Shown here: positions 36,487 to 46,461 of the stretch, in pieces
How the letters are laid out: each line of letters begins with the position of its first letter
Position numbering within the stretch: the stretch's first letter is position 1
Assembly (NCBI RefSeq): GCF_001644645.1
Contig: NZ_CP011390.1
Coordinates: forward strand, 5,473,501 to 5,537,500
Origin: Flavisolibacter tropicus
Lineage (GTDB): Bacteria; Bacteroidota; Bacteroidia; Chitinophagales; Chitinophagaceae
Length of the DNA: 64,000 nt
Direction: 5' to 3'
Translations under genes and position numbers: made by a program
The notes under the pieces: model-generated
The model's database searches: none
Told to the model about the DNA's origin: nothing
What the model saw: only the letters and a program-made list of their open reading frames with translations

Positions 36487-37521
36487 GTGAATACACAAAA
36501 GAATTTAGCAGATATACCCGTATCAGTTTTAGACCTGGCAGGTGTAAAGTCTGGAGAAACACCCAGTCATACATTTAAAAACAGTTTAGACTTAGCGCAG
36601 CATGCAGAAAAATGGGGGTATACCCGTTATTGGTTTGCAGAGCATCATAATATGGAAAGTATTGCCAGTGCGGCGACTAGTGTATTGATTGGTTATGTGG
36701 CAGGCGGTACATCTACTATACGTGTAGGTTCGGGTGGTGTGATGCTACCTAACCATGCGCCATTGATCATTGCCGAGCAGTTTGGAACACTTGAGTCCCT
36801 ATATCCGGGTCGCATTGACTTGGGACTGGGGCGTGCTCCGGGAACCGATCAATTAACTTCTTTTGCTCTTCGCAGAAACATGAATGCTTCCGTTGATGAT
36901 TTTCCCAAAGATGTTATTGAGCTACGCAATTATTTTACACCTGAACTACCCAATCCTCGCGTGCGCGCTTTTCCTGGTGAAGGATTGCATATTCCCATTT
37001 GGTTATTGGGTTCCAGTACCTATAGTGCTCAACTAGCGGGTATTTTAGGAATGCCTTTCGCTTTTGCCAGTCATTTTGCACCAACGCACTTACATTCTGC
37101 ATTACAGATCTATCGTGACTCCTTTAAGCCCTCTGACATTTTGAAAGAACCTTACGCTATGGCCTGTGTAAATGTAATGGCGGCTGACACCGATGAAGAA
37201 GCTCAATTTCTGGCTACATCGTATTATCAATTGGCTATGGGTATTGTGCGCGGTACTACTAAACCTATTCAACCGCCAGTGGAGTCCATGGAAGGCGTAT
37301 GGTCGGAATATGAAATGGCTGTTGTGCAGCAGATGGCAAAGTATGCCTTCATTGGTTCGGTAGATACGGTGCAGCAAGGCATGCAACAATTCCTAGATGA
37401 AACAGGTGTAGATGAACTGATGGTCGTGTCTCATTTTTATGATCACAAGGACAAGCTAAATTCTTATAAGCTGGTTAGTGATCTTTTTAAAAAGACTAAG
37501 GAACATGCATACAGCCTTTAA
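36487..37521 (+). CDS. Luciferase-like flavin-dependent monooxygenase (LLM class)
   Basis: A 344-residue TIM-barrel enzyme of the YhbW/LuxA-like group. [32 protein letters not shown] and [20 protein letters not shown] are the diagnostic blocks, and [14 protein letters not shown] forms the flavin-phosphate loop. Start is GTG at 36487; no earlier ATG fits. It should use reduced FMN, which the nitroreductase-type enzyme upstream could supply, making the TetR-linked set a coherent redox module. Its final codons form one arm of a hairpin shared with the convergent gene. Confidence 0.85.
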   Translation: MNTQKNLADIPVSVLDLAGVKSGETPSHTFKNSLDLAQHAEKWGYTRYWFAEHHNMESIASAATSVLIGYVAGGTSTIRVGSGGVMLPNHAPLIIAEQFGTLESLYPGRIDLGLGRAPGTDQLTSFALRRNMNASVDDFPKDVIELRNYFTPELPNPRVRAFPGEGLHIPIWLLGSSTYSAQLAGILGMPFAFASHFAPTHLHSALQIYRDSFKPSDILKEPYAMACVNVMAADTDEEAQFLATSYYQLAMGIVRGTTKPIQPPVESMEGVWSEYEMAVVQQMAKYAFIGSVDTVQQGMQQFLDETGVDELMVVSHFYDHKDKLNSYKLVSDLFKKTKEHAYSL

Positions 37522-37538
37522 CGAGCTGTATGCATGTT
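37502..37538. terminator. Bidirectional hairpin spanning two stop codons
   Basis: AACATGCATACAGC (37502-37515) pairs perfectly with the complement at 37525-37538, 14 bp with a 9-base loop. The loop holds the stop codons of both convergent genes, which overlap by 4 bases (37518-37521). The stem therefore encodes the C-termini of both proteins while serving as a possible terminator for both transcripts. Confidence 0.7.
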
Positions 37539-40175
37539 GCCATTCACAACTTCTTGTGGTATAGTAGCTGTTTCGCTCTGTGCATATTCCCTTATCAATT
37601 CCGCTACCAATGCTGTCCAGCCGGTTTGGTGACTGGCTCCTAATCCTTTTCCTGAATCGCCATGGAAATACTCATAAAATAGCACCAGATCCTGATTGCC
37701 TTCCTGTTGATAAAACCAGTTATAGGAATCATACAGACGGCGATTGCCATCTTTATCTTTTTCAAATAGACTAATCACTCTTCTGGTCAGTTCATCGGCC
37801 ACCTGGCAAAGGTTCATGTGATTGCCAGAGCCGGTAGGGCATTCTACTGTCAAGCTATCGCCATAAAACTTACCGTATCGTCTAATGGACTGAATGATGA
37901 TGAAATTGATAGGTAACCATACTGGTCCGCGCCAGTTAGAATTACCACCAAAGATATCCGACGTGGAGTCGCCTGGATCATATTGAATGGTGTATTCATT
38001 GCCATGTACCGTTACCGAGTAAGGGTGTTCCTCATGGTATTTAGATAGAGCACGTATACCTCCTGGAGAAAGAAACTCTTTTTCATCCAGTACTCGCTCT
38101 AATAAATACACCAAGCGGTCTTTACGCACTAGCGACAATAAGATATTCTCTCTGTCGCCACGCTCTTCATTGGGCCAGAATTTATTGTTCTTCTTGCGGT
38201 AGTTCTCAAACCAAGTGGATCGTTTTTTAAAATCCTCTAATTGATTGAGCGTGCGTCTGCCAATAGTAGACACGGCAAACAAAGGGGTGAGACCCACAAT
38301 GGATTTAATACGCAAGGGGGTTGGTTCTGATCCCGGTATGCAAAGCACATCATAAAAGAATTTGTCTTCCTTATTCCACAAATGGTGTTCATTCAGCGAT
38401 TCTGCAATCAGTACGAAATGCTCAAAGAATTTGGTAGCCGTATCTTCAAACGATTCATCGTGTAGGGCAATCTCCAAAGCAATATCCATCATGTTCAGCG
38501 CATAGGTACCCATCCAGCTGGTGCCATCGGCTTGCTCCAATTGCATATTGTCGCCATGATGGCTACGGTTGAATACCCCAATATTATCAAGGCCTAAGAA
38601 ACCTCCTTCAAAGATGTTATTACCATTTCGGTCCTTGCGATTGATCCACCAGGTAAAGTTGATCAGCAGTTTTTGAAAGATCTTTTTCAGGAACGTAATA
38701 TCTCCAACTCCTTTCTTACGTTTTTCTATGCAATAAACTTCTAAGGCGGCCCATGCATGCACGGGTGGATTTACATCACTGAAGTTCCATTCGTAGGCCG
38801 GTAGCTGTCCATCGGGCTTCATATACCATTCCCGCATGATCAACAATAACTGCTGTTTGGCAAAGGCTGGGTCTACAACCGCTATTGAAATACATTGAAA
38901 AGCCAGGTCCCAGGCTGCATACCAAGGATACTCCCATTTGTCGGGCATGGAGATAATGTCCTGGTTTTTCAAGTGCTGCCAATCATTGTTACGCCCTGTC
39001 ATACGGTGTGGCATAACCGGCGTGATGCCATCACTTCGGGTCAACCACTTCTCTACATCAAACGCATAGAACTGTTTACTCCAGAGTAAACCTGCAATGG
39101 CCTGACGTTGAATGTTGGCCATGTCTGCACTCATATTACTAGGTAATATAGAGGCATAGAACTCGTCAGCTTCCTGCTTGCGTATCTTGAAGAGTTGCTT
39201 GAACTCATATGGAAAGGGATGATCTTCTGGTGTATCCGTGAGCCGGCAGTAAATAGATTGTGTAGCACCTGCGGCTATCTTTAATTTGTACACGCCAGCA
39301 GCCTTGGTTCCACATTTTTTATTGCGTAATACTTCCTTATTCGTCCCTTTTATAATGGCATCCTGGAAAGCATCTTTTGTAAACAGATCCTTGCAAGGCT
39401 CGCCTGTTACGATGGCTGTATTAGTAACGTTATTGGTAAACAACAAGTCCTGAGGCTCTTGCCAATAGAAGAAATATTTGCCCAGCTTTTCATGTGTGGC
39501 AGTTACTGCATTGGCGTCTGCATAAGTAATTTGGGGTTTTTCTGTTACACCCAGTGTAGCCTGATGTGAAAACCAAAGTGTAGGCAGCACGGTAATGTCG
39601 GCTGCCTTGTGATAGCGGTTGGTAATGTCAATCTTGATAAAGATATCTGCGTCTGACTGCTTGGCGTAGGAGATCAATACGTCAAAGTATTGATTGTTGC
39701 GAAAGATATCGGTATCTAAGATCTCATACTCGGGTTCCTGTTTCGAGCGTTTTTGGTTTTCTTCCCGCAGCTGCTCATAAGGGAAGGCGCGCTGAGGGTA
39801 CTTATACAAGTATTCCATGTAATAATGACTGGGTACATTATCCAAATAGTAATACAACTCTTTTACGTCCTCGCCATGATTGCCTTCACCATTACGTAAG
39901 CCAAATAAGCGCTCTTTTAATATCTTGTCTTTGCCATTCCATAGGGAAAGGGCAAAGCATAAGTTTTGAAAGTGATCAGATATGCCCGCTAAGCCATCTT
40001 CGCCCCATTGAAATGTGCGGCAATGTGCGTGGTCAAATGGAAAGTATTGCCAGGCGTTGCCGTCCTGACTATAGTCTTCACGAACCGTACCCCACTGCCT
40101 TTCACTTAAGTAAGGCCCCCATTGCGCAATAGGCGATGTGCTATTGTTCTCCAAACGCTCGTGTTCTGTTGTCAT
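37518..40175 (-). CDS. GH63-like glucosidase (MGH1-type alpha/alpha toroid)
   Basis: An 885-residue cytoplasmic enzyme without signal peptide. The N-terminal beta-sandwich ([20 protein letters not shown]) leads into a C-terminal (alpha/alpha)6 barrel. [15 protein letters not shown] carries the catalytic-acid Asp of GH63, and [15 protein letters not shown] with [19 protein letters not shown] are the conserved late blocks. Relatives are annotated as glucosidases or mannosylglycerate/glucosylglycerate hydrolases. Acting inside the cell, it may hydrolyse compatible-solute glycosides or imported oligosaccharides; the MFS gene upstream supports an uptake link. It lies in an operon with that transporter (46-base gap). 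Confidence 0.82.
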   Translation of the reverse strand: MTTEHERLENNSTSPIAQWGPYLSERQWGTVREDYSQDGNAWQYFPFDHAHCRTFQWGEDGLAGISDHFQNLCFALSLWNGKDKILKERLFGLRNGEGNHGEDVKELYYYLDNVPSHYYMEYLYKYPQRAFPYEQLREENQKRSKQEPEYEILDTDIFRNNQYFDVLISYAKQSDADIFIKIDITNRYHKAADITVLPTLWFSHQATLGVTEKPQITYADANAVTATHEKLGKYFFYWQEPQDLLFTNNVTNTAIVTGEPCKDLFTKDAFQDAIIKGTNKEVLRNKKCGTKAAGVYKLKIAAGATQSIYCRLTDTPEDHPFPYEFKQLFKIRKQEADEFYASILPSNMSADMANIQRQAIAGLLWSKQFYAFDVEKWLTRSDGITPVMPHRMTGRNNDWQHLKNQDIISMPDKWEYPWYAAWDLAFQCISIAVVDPAFAKQQLLLIMREWYMKPDGQLPAYEWNFSDVNPPVHAWAALEVYCIEKRKKGVGDITFLKKIFQKLLINFTWWINRKDRNGNNIFEGGFLGLDNIGVFNRSHHGDNMQLEQADGTSWMGTYALNMMDIALEIALHDESFEDTATKFFEHFVLIAESLNEHHLWNKEDKFFYDVLCIPGSEPTPLRIKSIVGLTPLFAVSTIGRRTLNQLEDFKKRSTWFENYRKKNNKFWPNEERGDRENILLSLVRKDRLVYLLERVLDEKEFLSPGGIRALSKYHEEHPYSVTVHGNEYTIQYDPGDSTSDIFGGNSNWRGPVWLPINFIIIQSIRRYGKFYGDSLTVECPTGSGNHMNLCQVADELTRRVISLFEKDKDGNRRLYDSYNWFYQQEGNQDLVLFYEYFHGDSGKGLGASHQTGWTALVAELIREYAQSETATIPQEVVNGNMHTAR

Positions 40176-40221
40176 AGATAATAATATTAGTAAATACGGA
40201 TTTTCATTATTAAACTGGATC

Positions 40222-41382
40222 TTAAATAGAAGGCTTTACCCGGCTAACTACATATGTTACCAGAATGCCCATTAGTGCTACATAAGCAAAAGAGAAACGC
40301 AGATTGGAAATACCTGCAATAAATCCAATAAGCGGCGGTCCCATTAAAAAGCCCAGGAAGCCAATGCTTGAAACGGCTGCCAGAGCCTGGCCTGTGCTCA
40401 TCATTTTTGATTTACCCGCTTCACTGTAAACCAAAGGCACAACCGAAGACACGCCAAAGCCTACCAGTAAAAAGCTTATTATGGAAGAGATCAGGTAAGG
40501 AAATAAGGTAGCCATAGTTAAACCAATACCAATCAGTATGCCACTTAGTTGAATGGTCTTTTTAAATCCCAATTTGCCAGCAACTCGGTCAGCTATAAAC
40601 CTCCCTGTTGCCATAGTGCACATAAAAGCGGTATAACCTGCACTAATCCACCCATCTTTAGCACCAATTACTTTTTGGAAATAAATACCACTCCAGTCAA
40701 ACATGGCTCCTTCACAGATCATGCAGCAAAATGCAATTACGCCTAATAGAAACAGTGATTTATCTGGCTTTACAAATAATTTGTGGGATGTGGCAGAACG
40801 CTGTTCATCAGGTAATAGATACTGAAAGCTCAAGGCAAGTCCAACGATAATCACAGCTGCAATAATCACAAAATGATTTAGCGGAATAATAGCATTGCCA
40901 ATCATGAATGCACCAATTCCTGCAGCGGTAAAACCAGCCAGGCTCCAGAGTCCGTGGAAAGAGGCCATGATATTGCGTTCATATTTGGCTTCAACACCAA
41001 CAGCTTGTGTATTAATGGCAATATTGGCTGTATTGCCAGCCATGCCAAAAACAACTAAGCCAGCGATCAGTAATATAGTACTTGAAGCTAATCCTAATGT
41101 AATGAGGGTAAGACCGTACAACAGGATGGCATTGGTGGCAACGCGCTTGCTGCCATATTTATTAACCAACCAACCGGAAAAGGGAAGGGCTAGCATAGAA
41201 CCTACCGGCAGGGCAAATAAAACGCCTCCTAAGGCCGCATCAGATAAATGCAGACTTTGTTGAATGCTTGGTATACGGGATGCCCAGGATGCAAAGCAAA
41301 TGCCTTGCAAAAAGAATAAACAGCTTACAGCAATTCTATAGGCTCTCTTGGATTTTTCTAATGATAGTAGTAACTCAGTCAT
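40222..41382 (-). CDS. MFS transporter (YbjJ-like)
   Basis: A 386-residue permease with 12 transmembrane helices. The start FFLQGICFASWASRIPSIQQ and the loop PFSGWLVNKYGSKRV (motif A region after helix 2) match the YbjJ-like subgroup, and FGMAGNTANIAINTQAVGVE follows. Substrate unknown; sugars or glycosides are plausible because it is transcribed with the GH63-like gene. It stands first in the leftward operon, with a palindrome and a -7 box upstream (41542-41565). Confidence 0.82.
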   Translation of the reverse strand: MTELLLSLEKSKRAYRIAVSCLFFLQGICFASWASRIPSIQQSLHLSDAALGGVLFALPVGSMLALPFSGWLVNKYGSKRVATNAILLYGLTLITLGLASSTILLIAGLVVFGMAGNTANIAINTQAVGVEAKYERNIMASFHGLWSLAGFTAAGIGAFMIGNAIIPLNHFVIIAAVIIVGLALSFQYLLPDEQRSATSHKLFVKPDKSLFLLGVIAFCCMICEGAMFDWSGIYFQKVIGAKDGWISAGYTAFMCTMATGRFIADRVAGKLGFKKTIQLSGILIGIGLTMATLFPYLISSIISFLLVGFGVSSVVPLVYSEAGKSKMMSTGQALAAVSSIGFLGFLMGPPLIGFIAGISNLRFSFAYVALMGILVTYVVSRVKPSI

Positions 41383-41541
41383 ATCAACTTTTAGATAAGC
41401 TTTCTACAATTAAGGGCAAGGATCAACAGTATTTAATACACTGGAATCCTACTATTCATATATCAGCAATATATACATCTGAAAGTGGTAGTTCCTGTTG
41501 AATCGGCCACAGGTATCGTTTCTTCGATGAAAATCCGTATT

Positions 41542-41565
41542 GTGTACATGATACACAAAGATAAG
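41542..41565 (-). promoter_or_regulatory. MFS/GH63 operon promoter element with palindrome
   Basis: On the minus strand TATCTTTG (41558-41565) is a perfect TAnnTTTG -7 box. Overlapping it is the 19-base palindrome TTGTGTA-N5-TACACAA (41542-41560), which would cover the transcription start. No matching -33 TTTG is present at the expected spacing, so an activator may be needed. A GntR- or LacI-type protein would fit this kind of site; no regulator gene is adjacent. Confidence 0.5.
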
Positions 41566-41663
41566 GCCATAATGTTTATGGAGCTAATGGGTTGATTGGG
41601 AGAGGGGCTGTACGCTACACGCTGAGAAGGGTTGACAGGCTAGCAAGTTTATAAGTAAGAGAA

Positions 41664-41750
41664 TATTGAACAAGGAACAAGGAGGGGAGAATGATGAGTG
41701 AGGATTAATGAGGAAAGAAATGTTCAATGCTCAATTTTCAATGTTCAAGG
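41664..41750. repeat. Composite intergenic repeat, copy 1
   Basis: TATTGAACAAGGAACAAGGA (41664-41683), then a purine-rich spacer and a TTCAAT-rich block at 41719-41748 (AATGTTCAATGCTCAA, then TTTTCAATGTTCAA). The same order recurs at 42062-42140 and 58833-58910. Confidence 0.65.
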
Positions 41751-41961
41751 GACAATGGAGGGAAAGGGTGTGAGTGGTGAGTGGGGAGGGTTTTGTATTT
41801 TTAGGGTTCTTCACTTTGGATTGATTCTCAGGCAACTAAATAAAGTATTTTCTAAATGATTTATGGATGCGGGTAGGGGTAGTATAGGAGGAAGGTAGGA
41901 GGAGTAGTGAATGTGGAAGGCAGGTAGAGGGCTTTTTCTGTGCAGTTGGTACGGACTTACC

Positions 41962-42038
41962 TACAGAAGAGGTACAGGAGAGGTACAGAAGAGGTACAGG
42001 AGAGGTACAGACTAGGTACAGGAGAGGTACAGGAGACC
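41962..42038. repeat. 11-bp tandem repeat, seven units
   Basis: Seven consecutive units of TACAGRAGAGG (TACAGGAGAGG or TACAGAAGAGG; one TACAGACTAGG; the last ends ACC). The period is exactly 11 bases, close to one helical turn. The antisense frame across it is only a by-product of the repeat. Similar GGTA-core 11-mers form a looser array just to the left (41869-41935). Confidence 0.9.
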
Positions 42039-42061
42039 AGGAAGATAGGAGGGAGAGAATA

Positions 42062-42140
42062 ATGAACAAGGAACAAGGAATGATGAATATTGAATGAGGG
42101 AATGTTCAATGCTCAATTTTCGATACTCAATGTTCAATGA
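42062..42140. repeat. Composite intergenic repeat, copy 2
   Basis: GAACAAGGAACAAGGA at 42064-42079, then AATGTTCAATGCTCAA at 42101-42116 and a further ACTCAATGTTCAATGA block ending at 42140. Same arrangement as copy 1 about 400 bases away, with the 11-bp array between them. Confidence 0.65.
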
Positions 42141-42268
42141 AGAGAGATGGAATTGGGAATTATGGATTGGAAATTGGGAGAAACAGCTAATAGGTAGGAG
42201 TAGTAGTAAGTTAAGTTTTAAGCTGTAAGAAATATAAGGGCAAGGCTATTTGGCAGATATACAAACAG

Positions 42269-42293
42269 AAGCCCTTGTAGAAAACAAGGGCTT
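42269..42293. terminator. Hairpin of uncertain role
   Basis: AAGCCCTTGT (42269-42278) pairs perfectly with ACAAGGGCTT (42284-42293). No T run follows on either strand and no gene ends nearby, so it may be a leader structure of the trehalose gene rather than a terminator. Confidence 0.35.
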
Positions 42294-42515
42294 GTTAACC
42301 AAAACTAACTGCTTAATGTGAAACAAAATCGAGCATAAAGGTAGAGCCATACATTGCTTTCTGTGATTAGAATTTAATTAAAAGAAATAGCTGTTTGTTG
42401 TCTTCGCGTATGTGTCAACAAGTTTAATTCTTTTCTAATGTTATTTTAATTGGCTCCTTTTGTGCGTCCACTAGCTTTATTGTTATCCACCCTTAACAGA
42501 TTTCAATAGCTACTT

Positions 42516-44747
42516 ATGGATGCAAAAAGATTGTTTATTGTTGCCAACCGACTGCCCGTTACTATTTCAGAAACCAAAGGTGTTAATCCTTGTTCAGGAG
42601 GCTTGGTATCTGCTATTAACAGTTATCTATTACACGCAAAGGAAAGCTCTGGCCAAAGCTTTAATGAAATTTATTGGGCAGGTGTGCCGGGTTGTTCTAC
42701 CAATATTTGGGATAACTTTAGTGGACAAGTCAAGCATTCAGACTTTGAGCTAATTCCGGTATTTGCCAATAACAAAGATTATGACGGGTATTACAATGGT
42801 TTTGCAAATTCTGTTCTCTGGCCTTTATTCCATTACTTCCCTTCTTATGCTGAATATGACGCCGAACATTTTCAACAATATCAATTAGTAAACGAACAGT
42901 TTGCTACTGCCCTAGCAAAACAAGTGCGGCCGCATGATGTAATATGGATACATGATTACCATTTAATGCCACTGGCTAAACTATTGCGAAAGGCTTGTCC
43001 GCAATTAACTATTGGCTTCTTTTTGCATATTCCATTTCCTTCTTTTGAAATTTTTCGTTTGCTACCCAGGTCTTGGCAGCAGGAGCTACTGGAAGGATTG
43101 TTGGGCGCAGACTTAATTGGCTTTCATACCATTGATTATGCTACTCATTTTTTGCAAAGTATGCAAATGGTGCTTGGATTGGATAGCGAACACCACGTTA
43201 TTCGTTACCAAGACCGCTTAGTAAAGATTGATGTTTTTCCAATCAGCATTGATTATAAGTACTTCCAAGATGCTTATGATACTGAAGTTATAAGCAGAAA
43301 GCGTTTGGCATTAAAAGAACAGTTTGCTGGTAAAAAACTGCTCTTTTCAATAGACCGGTTAGATTATACTAAGGGTGTTTATACAAGGTTGCTGGCGTTT
43401 GAACAGTTTTTGCGGCAACATCCTGTTCATCACAATAAGGTGCACATGATAGTAGTGGTGGTGCCGTCTAGAGACAATATTGTAAAGTATGCCGAGCGAA
43501 AGCGCATGATCGATGAAACGATTAGCAGAATAAACAGCCAATTAGGGAATATACATTGGCAACCGGTGATCTATCAATATACGTCATTGGAGTTTGAAGA
43601 TATGATGGCACTATACACTACTGCAGATGTGGCAGTAGTAACGCCACTGCGCGATGGTATGAACCTGATTGCAAAGGAGTTTGTGGCATCACGTAAAGAT
43701 GGCCAGGGCGTTTTAATTCTAAGCGAAATGGCGGGCGCTGCCAGGGAGCTTACCGGTGCTCTTACCATTAATCCCAATGATTTTGGTGAAATGGCGGATA
43801 AGATAGGGTTGGCTCTGGAAATGGATGCTGCTGAACAGCGCCAGCGATTAGAACGCATGCAGGAGCGATTGCGTGCATATGATGTTAGTACCTGGGCAGA
43901 AGATTTTTTAACCCAACTAAAGGTTATCAAACAAAAGCAACAGTCATTTCAGATTCAATTTCTAGATGGGTATACACGAAAGCTATTACTTGAGTCCTAT
44001 CAAGCTACTAAAAAACGCTTATTGTTGTTAGACTACGATGGCACGTTGGTGCCATTTTCCTCTAAGCCCAGCGAAGCAAAACCAAGCGAAGCCTTACTGC
44101 AGGTGATAAAAGAATTATGTGATGAAAAGAAAAATGAGGTGGTAATTATAAGCGGCCGCAACCGGGCGTTTTTGGAAAAGTGGTTTGGCTCGTTCCACAT
44201 TGGTCTTATAGTGGAGCACGGTGCCATGGCTCGTTCTGTAACGGGGGAGTGGACTTCACAACTGGCAAACGATAATGAATGGAAAACTGTTATTCAGCAT
44301 ATTATGGAGCAATATGTAAAAAGGTGTGCCCATACGTTTACTGAAATGAAAGATTTTTCGGTTGTTTGGCACTACCGTAACGCTATTCCACAGCAAGCCA
44401 AGCTTCGTGCGGCGGAATTGCTTACAGAATTGCATGAATATACACGGCATCTGGATTTGCAGGTATTGTTGGGTAACAAGATCGTGGAAGTTCGTAAACA
44501 TGGCGTAAATAAAGGCGCAGCCATTCAGCATTTACTACATGACTGCAATTATGACTTCATACTAGCTGCTGGTGATGACAATACAGATGAAGATATGTTC
44601 AGGGCTTTGAATAATGTAAAGAATTGTTATACTATAAAGATTGGTGCTGCTGCCTCATTTGCCACGTATAATTTGTCAAGTCCGTACATGATGGTAGCCT
44701 TGTTACAAAACCTAAATCATTTCAAATCGCAACCAATAATCCTTTGA
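42516..44747 (+). CDS. Bifunctional trehalose-6-phosphate synthase/phosphatase
   Basis: A 743-residue fusion of OtsA and OtsB. The N-terminal GT20 domain (1-480) has FIVANRLPVTI, the glucose-6-phosphate loop GGLVSAIN, HDYHLMPLAKLLRK, IDRLDYTKG and the donor-site block PLRDGMNLIAKEFVASR. The C-terminal HAD phosphatase begins with LLLLDYDGTLVPF (DxDGT near 505-509) and has VIISGRNRAFLEKWFG and AAGDDNTDEDMF. Together they turn UDP-glucose and glucose-6-phosphate into trehalose, an osmo- and desiccation protectant. The fused form is common in Bacteroidota. The gene ends inside a hairpin shared with the convergent gene. Confidence 0.93.
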   Translation: MDAKRLFIVANRLPVTISETKGVNPCSGGLVSAINSYLLHAKESSGQSFNEIYWAGVPGCSTNIWDNFSGQVKHSDFELIPVFANNKDYDGYYNGFANSVLWPLFHYFPSYAEYDAEHFQQYQLVNEQFATALAKQVRPHDVIWIHDYHLMPLAKLLRKACPQLTIGFFLHIPFPSFEIFRLLPRSWQQELLEGLLGADLIGFHTIDYATHFLQSMQMVLGLDSEHHVIRYQDRLVKIDVFPISIDYKYFQDAYDTEVISRKRLALKEQFAGKKLLFSIDRLDYTKGVYTRLLAFEQFLRQHPVHHNKVHMIVVVVPSRDNIVKYAERKRMIDETISRINSQLGNIHWQPVIYQYTSLEFEDMMALYTTADVAVVTPLRDGMNLIAKEFVASRKDGQGVLILSEMAGAARELTGALTINPNDFGEMADKIGLALEMDAAEQRQRLERMQERLRAYDVSTWAEDFLTQLKVIKQKQQSFQIQFLDGYTRKLLLESYQATKKRLLLLDYDGTLVPFSSKPSEAKPSEALLQVIKELCDEKKNEVVIISGRNRAFLEKWFGSFHIGLIVEHGAMARSVTGEWTSQLANDNEWKTVIQHIMEQYVKRCAHTFTEMKDFSVVWHYRNAIPQQAKLRAAELLTELHEYTRHLDLQVLLGNKIVEVRKHGVNKGAAIQHLLHDCNYDFILAAGDDNTDEDMFRALNNVKNCYTIKIGAAASFATYNLSSPYMMVALLQNLNHFKSQPIIL

Positions 44748-44759
44748 TTATTGGTTGCG
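44728..44759. terminator. Hairpin spanning the trehalose gene stop codon
   Basis: CGCAACCAATAATC (44728-44741) pairs perfectly with the complement at 44746-44759, 14 bp with a 4-base loop. The TGA stop (44745-44747) straddles the loop and right arm. It lies three bases from the 3' end of the leftward small gene and can serve both strands. Confidence 0.7.
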
Positions 44760-44762
44760 TAG

Positions 44763-44987
44763 TTAGCTGCGTTTATATTTTTTCTTTTTTTGAGGAATGG
44801 GCGCTTCTTGGGCTAATGGTTTTGTGGGTAGCGGCTTTATATTGACCGAGAGTAAGGAATCATTTTTTATGATCAGTTCACGATTCAGGGATTTAAATGA
44901 TTTGTTTTGTTTGTACAATATGAAAACAGAAGCAATTAAAATGAAATTGATTGCCAGTAAGGGGAATATGAAAAATCGGGGTTTCAT
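44763..44987 (-). CDS. Small single-pass membrane protein, hypothetical
   Basis: 74 residues from the ATG at 44987 (MKPRFFIFPLLAINFILIAS); a TTG at 45008 would add seven residues. One transmembrane helix (about residues 4-24), then a polar region with coiled-coil tendency and a Pro/Lys-rich tail (KKKKYKRS). The overall form resembles small membrane-anchored proteins, but I recognise no family. It lies in the same direction as, and just beyond, the two-component genes (69-base gap), so it may be part of that transcript. The opposite strand is also open but its product looks unnatural. Confidence 0.5.
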   Translation of the reverse strand: MKPRFFIFPLLAINFILIASVFILYKQNKSFKSLNRELIIKNDSLLSVNIKPLPTKPLAQEAPIPQKKKKYKRS

Positions 44988-45056
44988 GCAAATATCAATA
45001 CTTGACAATATCCATGCAGAATATTAGCTACAGATGAAAGTGGCATTAGAAAACGA

Positions 45057-46457
45057 TTAAAAGGTGGAATTGTTTTTTAAGGAAAGCGCTGTAGGTAGTG
45101 TTATGATAAACGATGAGCCTTGATCTACTTGTGATTGTACCTGTATAGTGCCTTTATGCAATTTTATAATGCGGCCGGATAAAGATAGACCGAGGCCAAA
45201 TCCTTCTTCATTAGTATTCTCTTGTACCCGGTAAAAAGGTTGGAAGATGTTCTGCCACTCCGGTTCTGGTATACCTTTTCCCTTATCTGTAACCGTTACT
45301 TCTACCGCATCCTGGTTATAGGCAAGGGTAATTCTCGCTTTATGGTCCTGCGAGTATTTGCAGGCATTTATTACAATATTTTTTAGGGCTAGAAACAACA
45401 GTGCTTCATTGCCAAAAACAATTAGCTGTTCTTCGTTCTCGGGTAGGTTTTGAAAGTCCACTACCACTATGTACTCCTTTTTGAACTTGCTAACTTCTGC
45501 AGGCATTTGCAGTACAATTTCATCCATGCGAACCTGTGCTATTTCCAATCCGCCGGCGCTACCAGAAGCTTTAGCAAACTCCAGCAAGGTTTGTGTTAGC
45601 CGGTTCATTTGTTGTACATCCTGATAGACTGACTGTATAATGTTGCGGTATTCACTAGCCGACCGTTCTCGTTGTAGGGCAATTTCCAGCTGGCTAGAAA
45701 TGGAGGTAAGGGGAGTAGACAGTTCGTGGGAGGCGTTGGCAATAAAGCGCTTTTGCAGATCAAAGCTTTCCTGCAAGCGGTTCAATAACTCGTTCATCGT
45801 CGTTGATAAGTGATACCATTCATCTTGAACTGTGCCTGTTTGAATACGTGTGGCAAGGTTTTGCGCTGATATTTCAGACACTTCGTCGGCTATCTTTCGT
45901 ACAGGGCGCAATAGGCCTTTTGAAAAAAGATAACCACCAATAAATGTCATTAAAATGCCTCCAAGAAAACTGAAAAACAGTACGTGGGTTAAATATTGTA
46001 AGTATTTTTTCCCTTCTACATCATTTGCTGCCACTACTATTACGATGCGTGTGGTTGGGCTAGTATAGTGATAGGCAATGGCATCTTTAGTACCTTCTGC
46101 AAAATAGACTGGTGAATTTACCCGGCTATCATCAAGGGTTTGCTCACTGATTGATAATGTATCGCCTGGCTTATCCGAATAACTATAGATACGGTGATTC
46201 TGATAGTCGTAGGCCTGAACGGTTTTGTCTTTTAATGTGATGGTAGTAGAAGAATCAATACGCCGTATTAACTCTTTATCAAAAATTTCTGCCTGACTCA
46301 ATAGTCTTGCTGTAGTTATAGCACGGTTGGTTAGGCGAGCCCTAATACTATGGATGCGGGAGGTATAAGAAAAATAGTAGGCAGATGTGCATACCAGGCA
46401 CAAGATCAAACATCCCAGTGCAGTAAATAAAAGCGTTATACGAAGGCGTACCGGCAT
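45057..46457 (-). CDS. Sensor histidine kinase of a CusS/ArlS-like two-component system
   Basis: A 466-residue membrane kinase: transmembrane helices near residues 7-30 and 155-180 flank a periplasmic sensor of about 125 residues; then HAMP, HisKA with RFIANASHELSTPLTSI (phospho-accepting His near 243) and an HATPase domain with N box KNIVINACKYS, G1 DKGKGIPE and G2 GFGLGLSLS. The periplasmic domain has no obvious metal-binding cysteines or histidine clusters, so the signal is unknown. The response regulator gene lies 4 bases upstream in the same operon. Confidence 0.9.
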   Translation of the reverse strand: MPVRLRITLLFTALGCLILCLVCTSAYYFSYTSRIHSIRARLTNRAITTARLLSQAEIFDKELIRRIDSSTTITLKDKTVQAYDYQNHRIYSYSDKPGDTLSISEQTLDDSRVNSPVYFAEGTKDAIAYHYTSPTTRIVIVVAANDVEGKKYLQYLTHVLFFSFLGGILMTFIGGYLFSKGLLRPVRKIADEVSEISAQNLATRIQTGTVQDEWYHLSTTMNELLNRLQESFDLQKRFIANASHELSTPLTSISSQLEIALQRERSASEYRNIIQSVYQDVQQMNRLTQTLLEFAKASGSAGGLEIAQVRMDEIVLQMPAEVSKFKKEYIVVVDFQNLPENEEQLIVFGNEALLFLALKNIVINACKYSQDHKARITLAYNQDAVEVTVTDKGKGIPEPEWQNIFQPFYRVQENTNEEGFGLGLSLSGRIIKLHKGTIQVQSQVDQGSSFIITLPTALSLKNNSTF

Positions 46458-46461
46458 GATC

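Larger units (their letters stand above)
41566..42515. other. Repeat-rich gap between divergent genes
   Basis: No coding region is credible. The plus strand is strongly purine-rich. It carries two copies of the composite GAACAAGGA repeat (41664-41750, 42062-42140), an 11-bp tandem array (41962-42038) and a looser 11-base periodicity from about 41869. The trehalose gene promoter is probably in the last 60 bases: ATTG and TAGCTTTA (42472-42479), 19 bases apart, is a weak candidate. Confidence 0.55.

Noticed and set aside
41962..42038. CRISPR array
   Set aside because: The units are contiguous 11-mers without spacers and no cas genes are present.
41836..42069. Minus-strand open frame with repeated LLYL/CTS units
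   Set aside because: It is only the antisense reading of the 11-bp tandem array; composition is unnatural and there is no start signal.
44797..45027. Plus-strand 76-codon frame opposite the small membrane protein
   Set aside because: The minus-strand frame has a clean membrane helix and basic tail; the plus-strand one has no consistent features.
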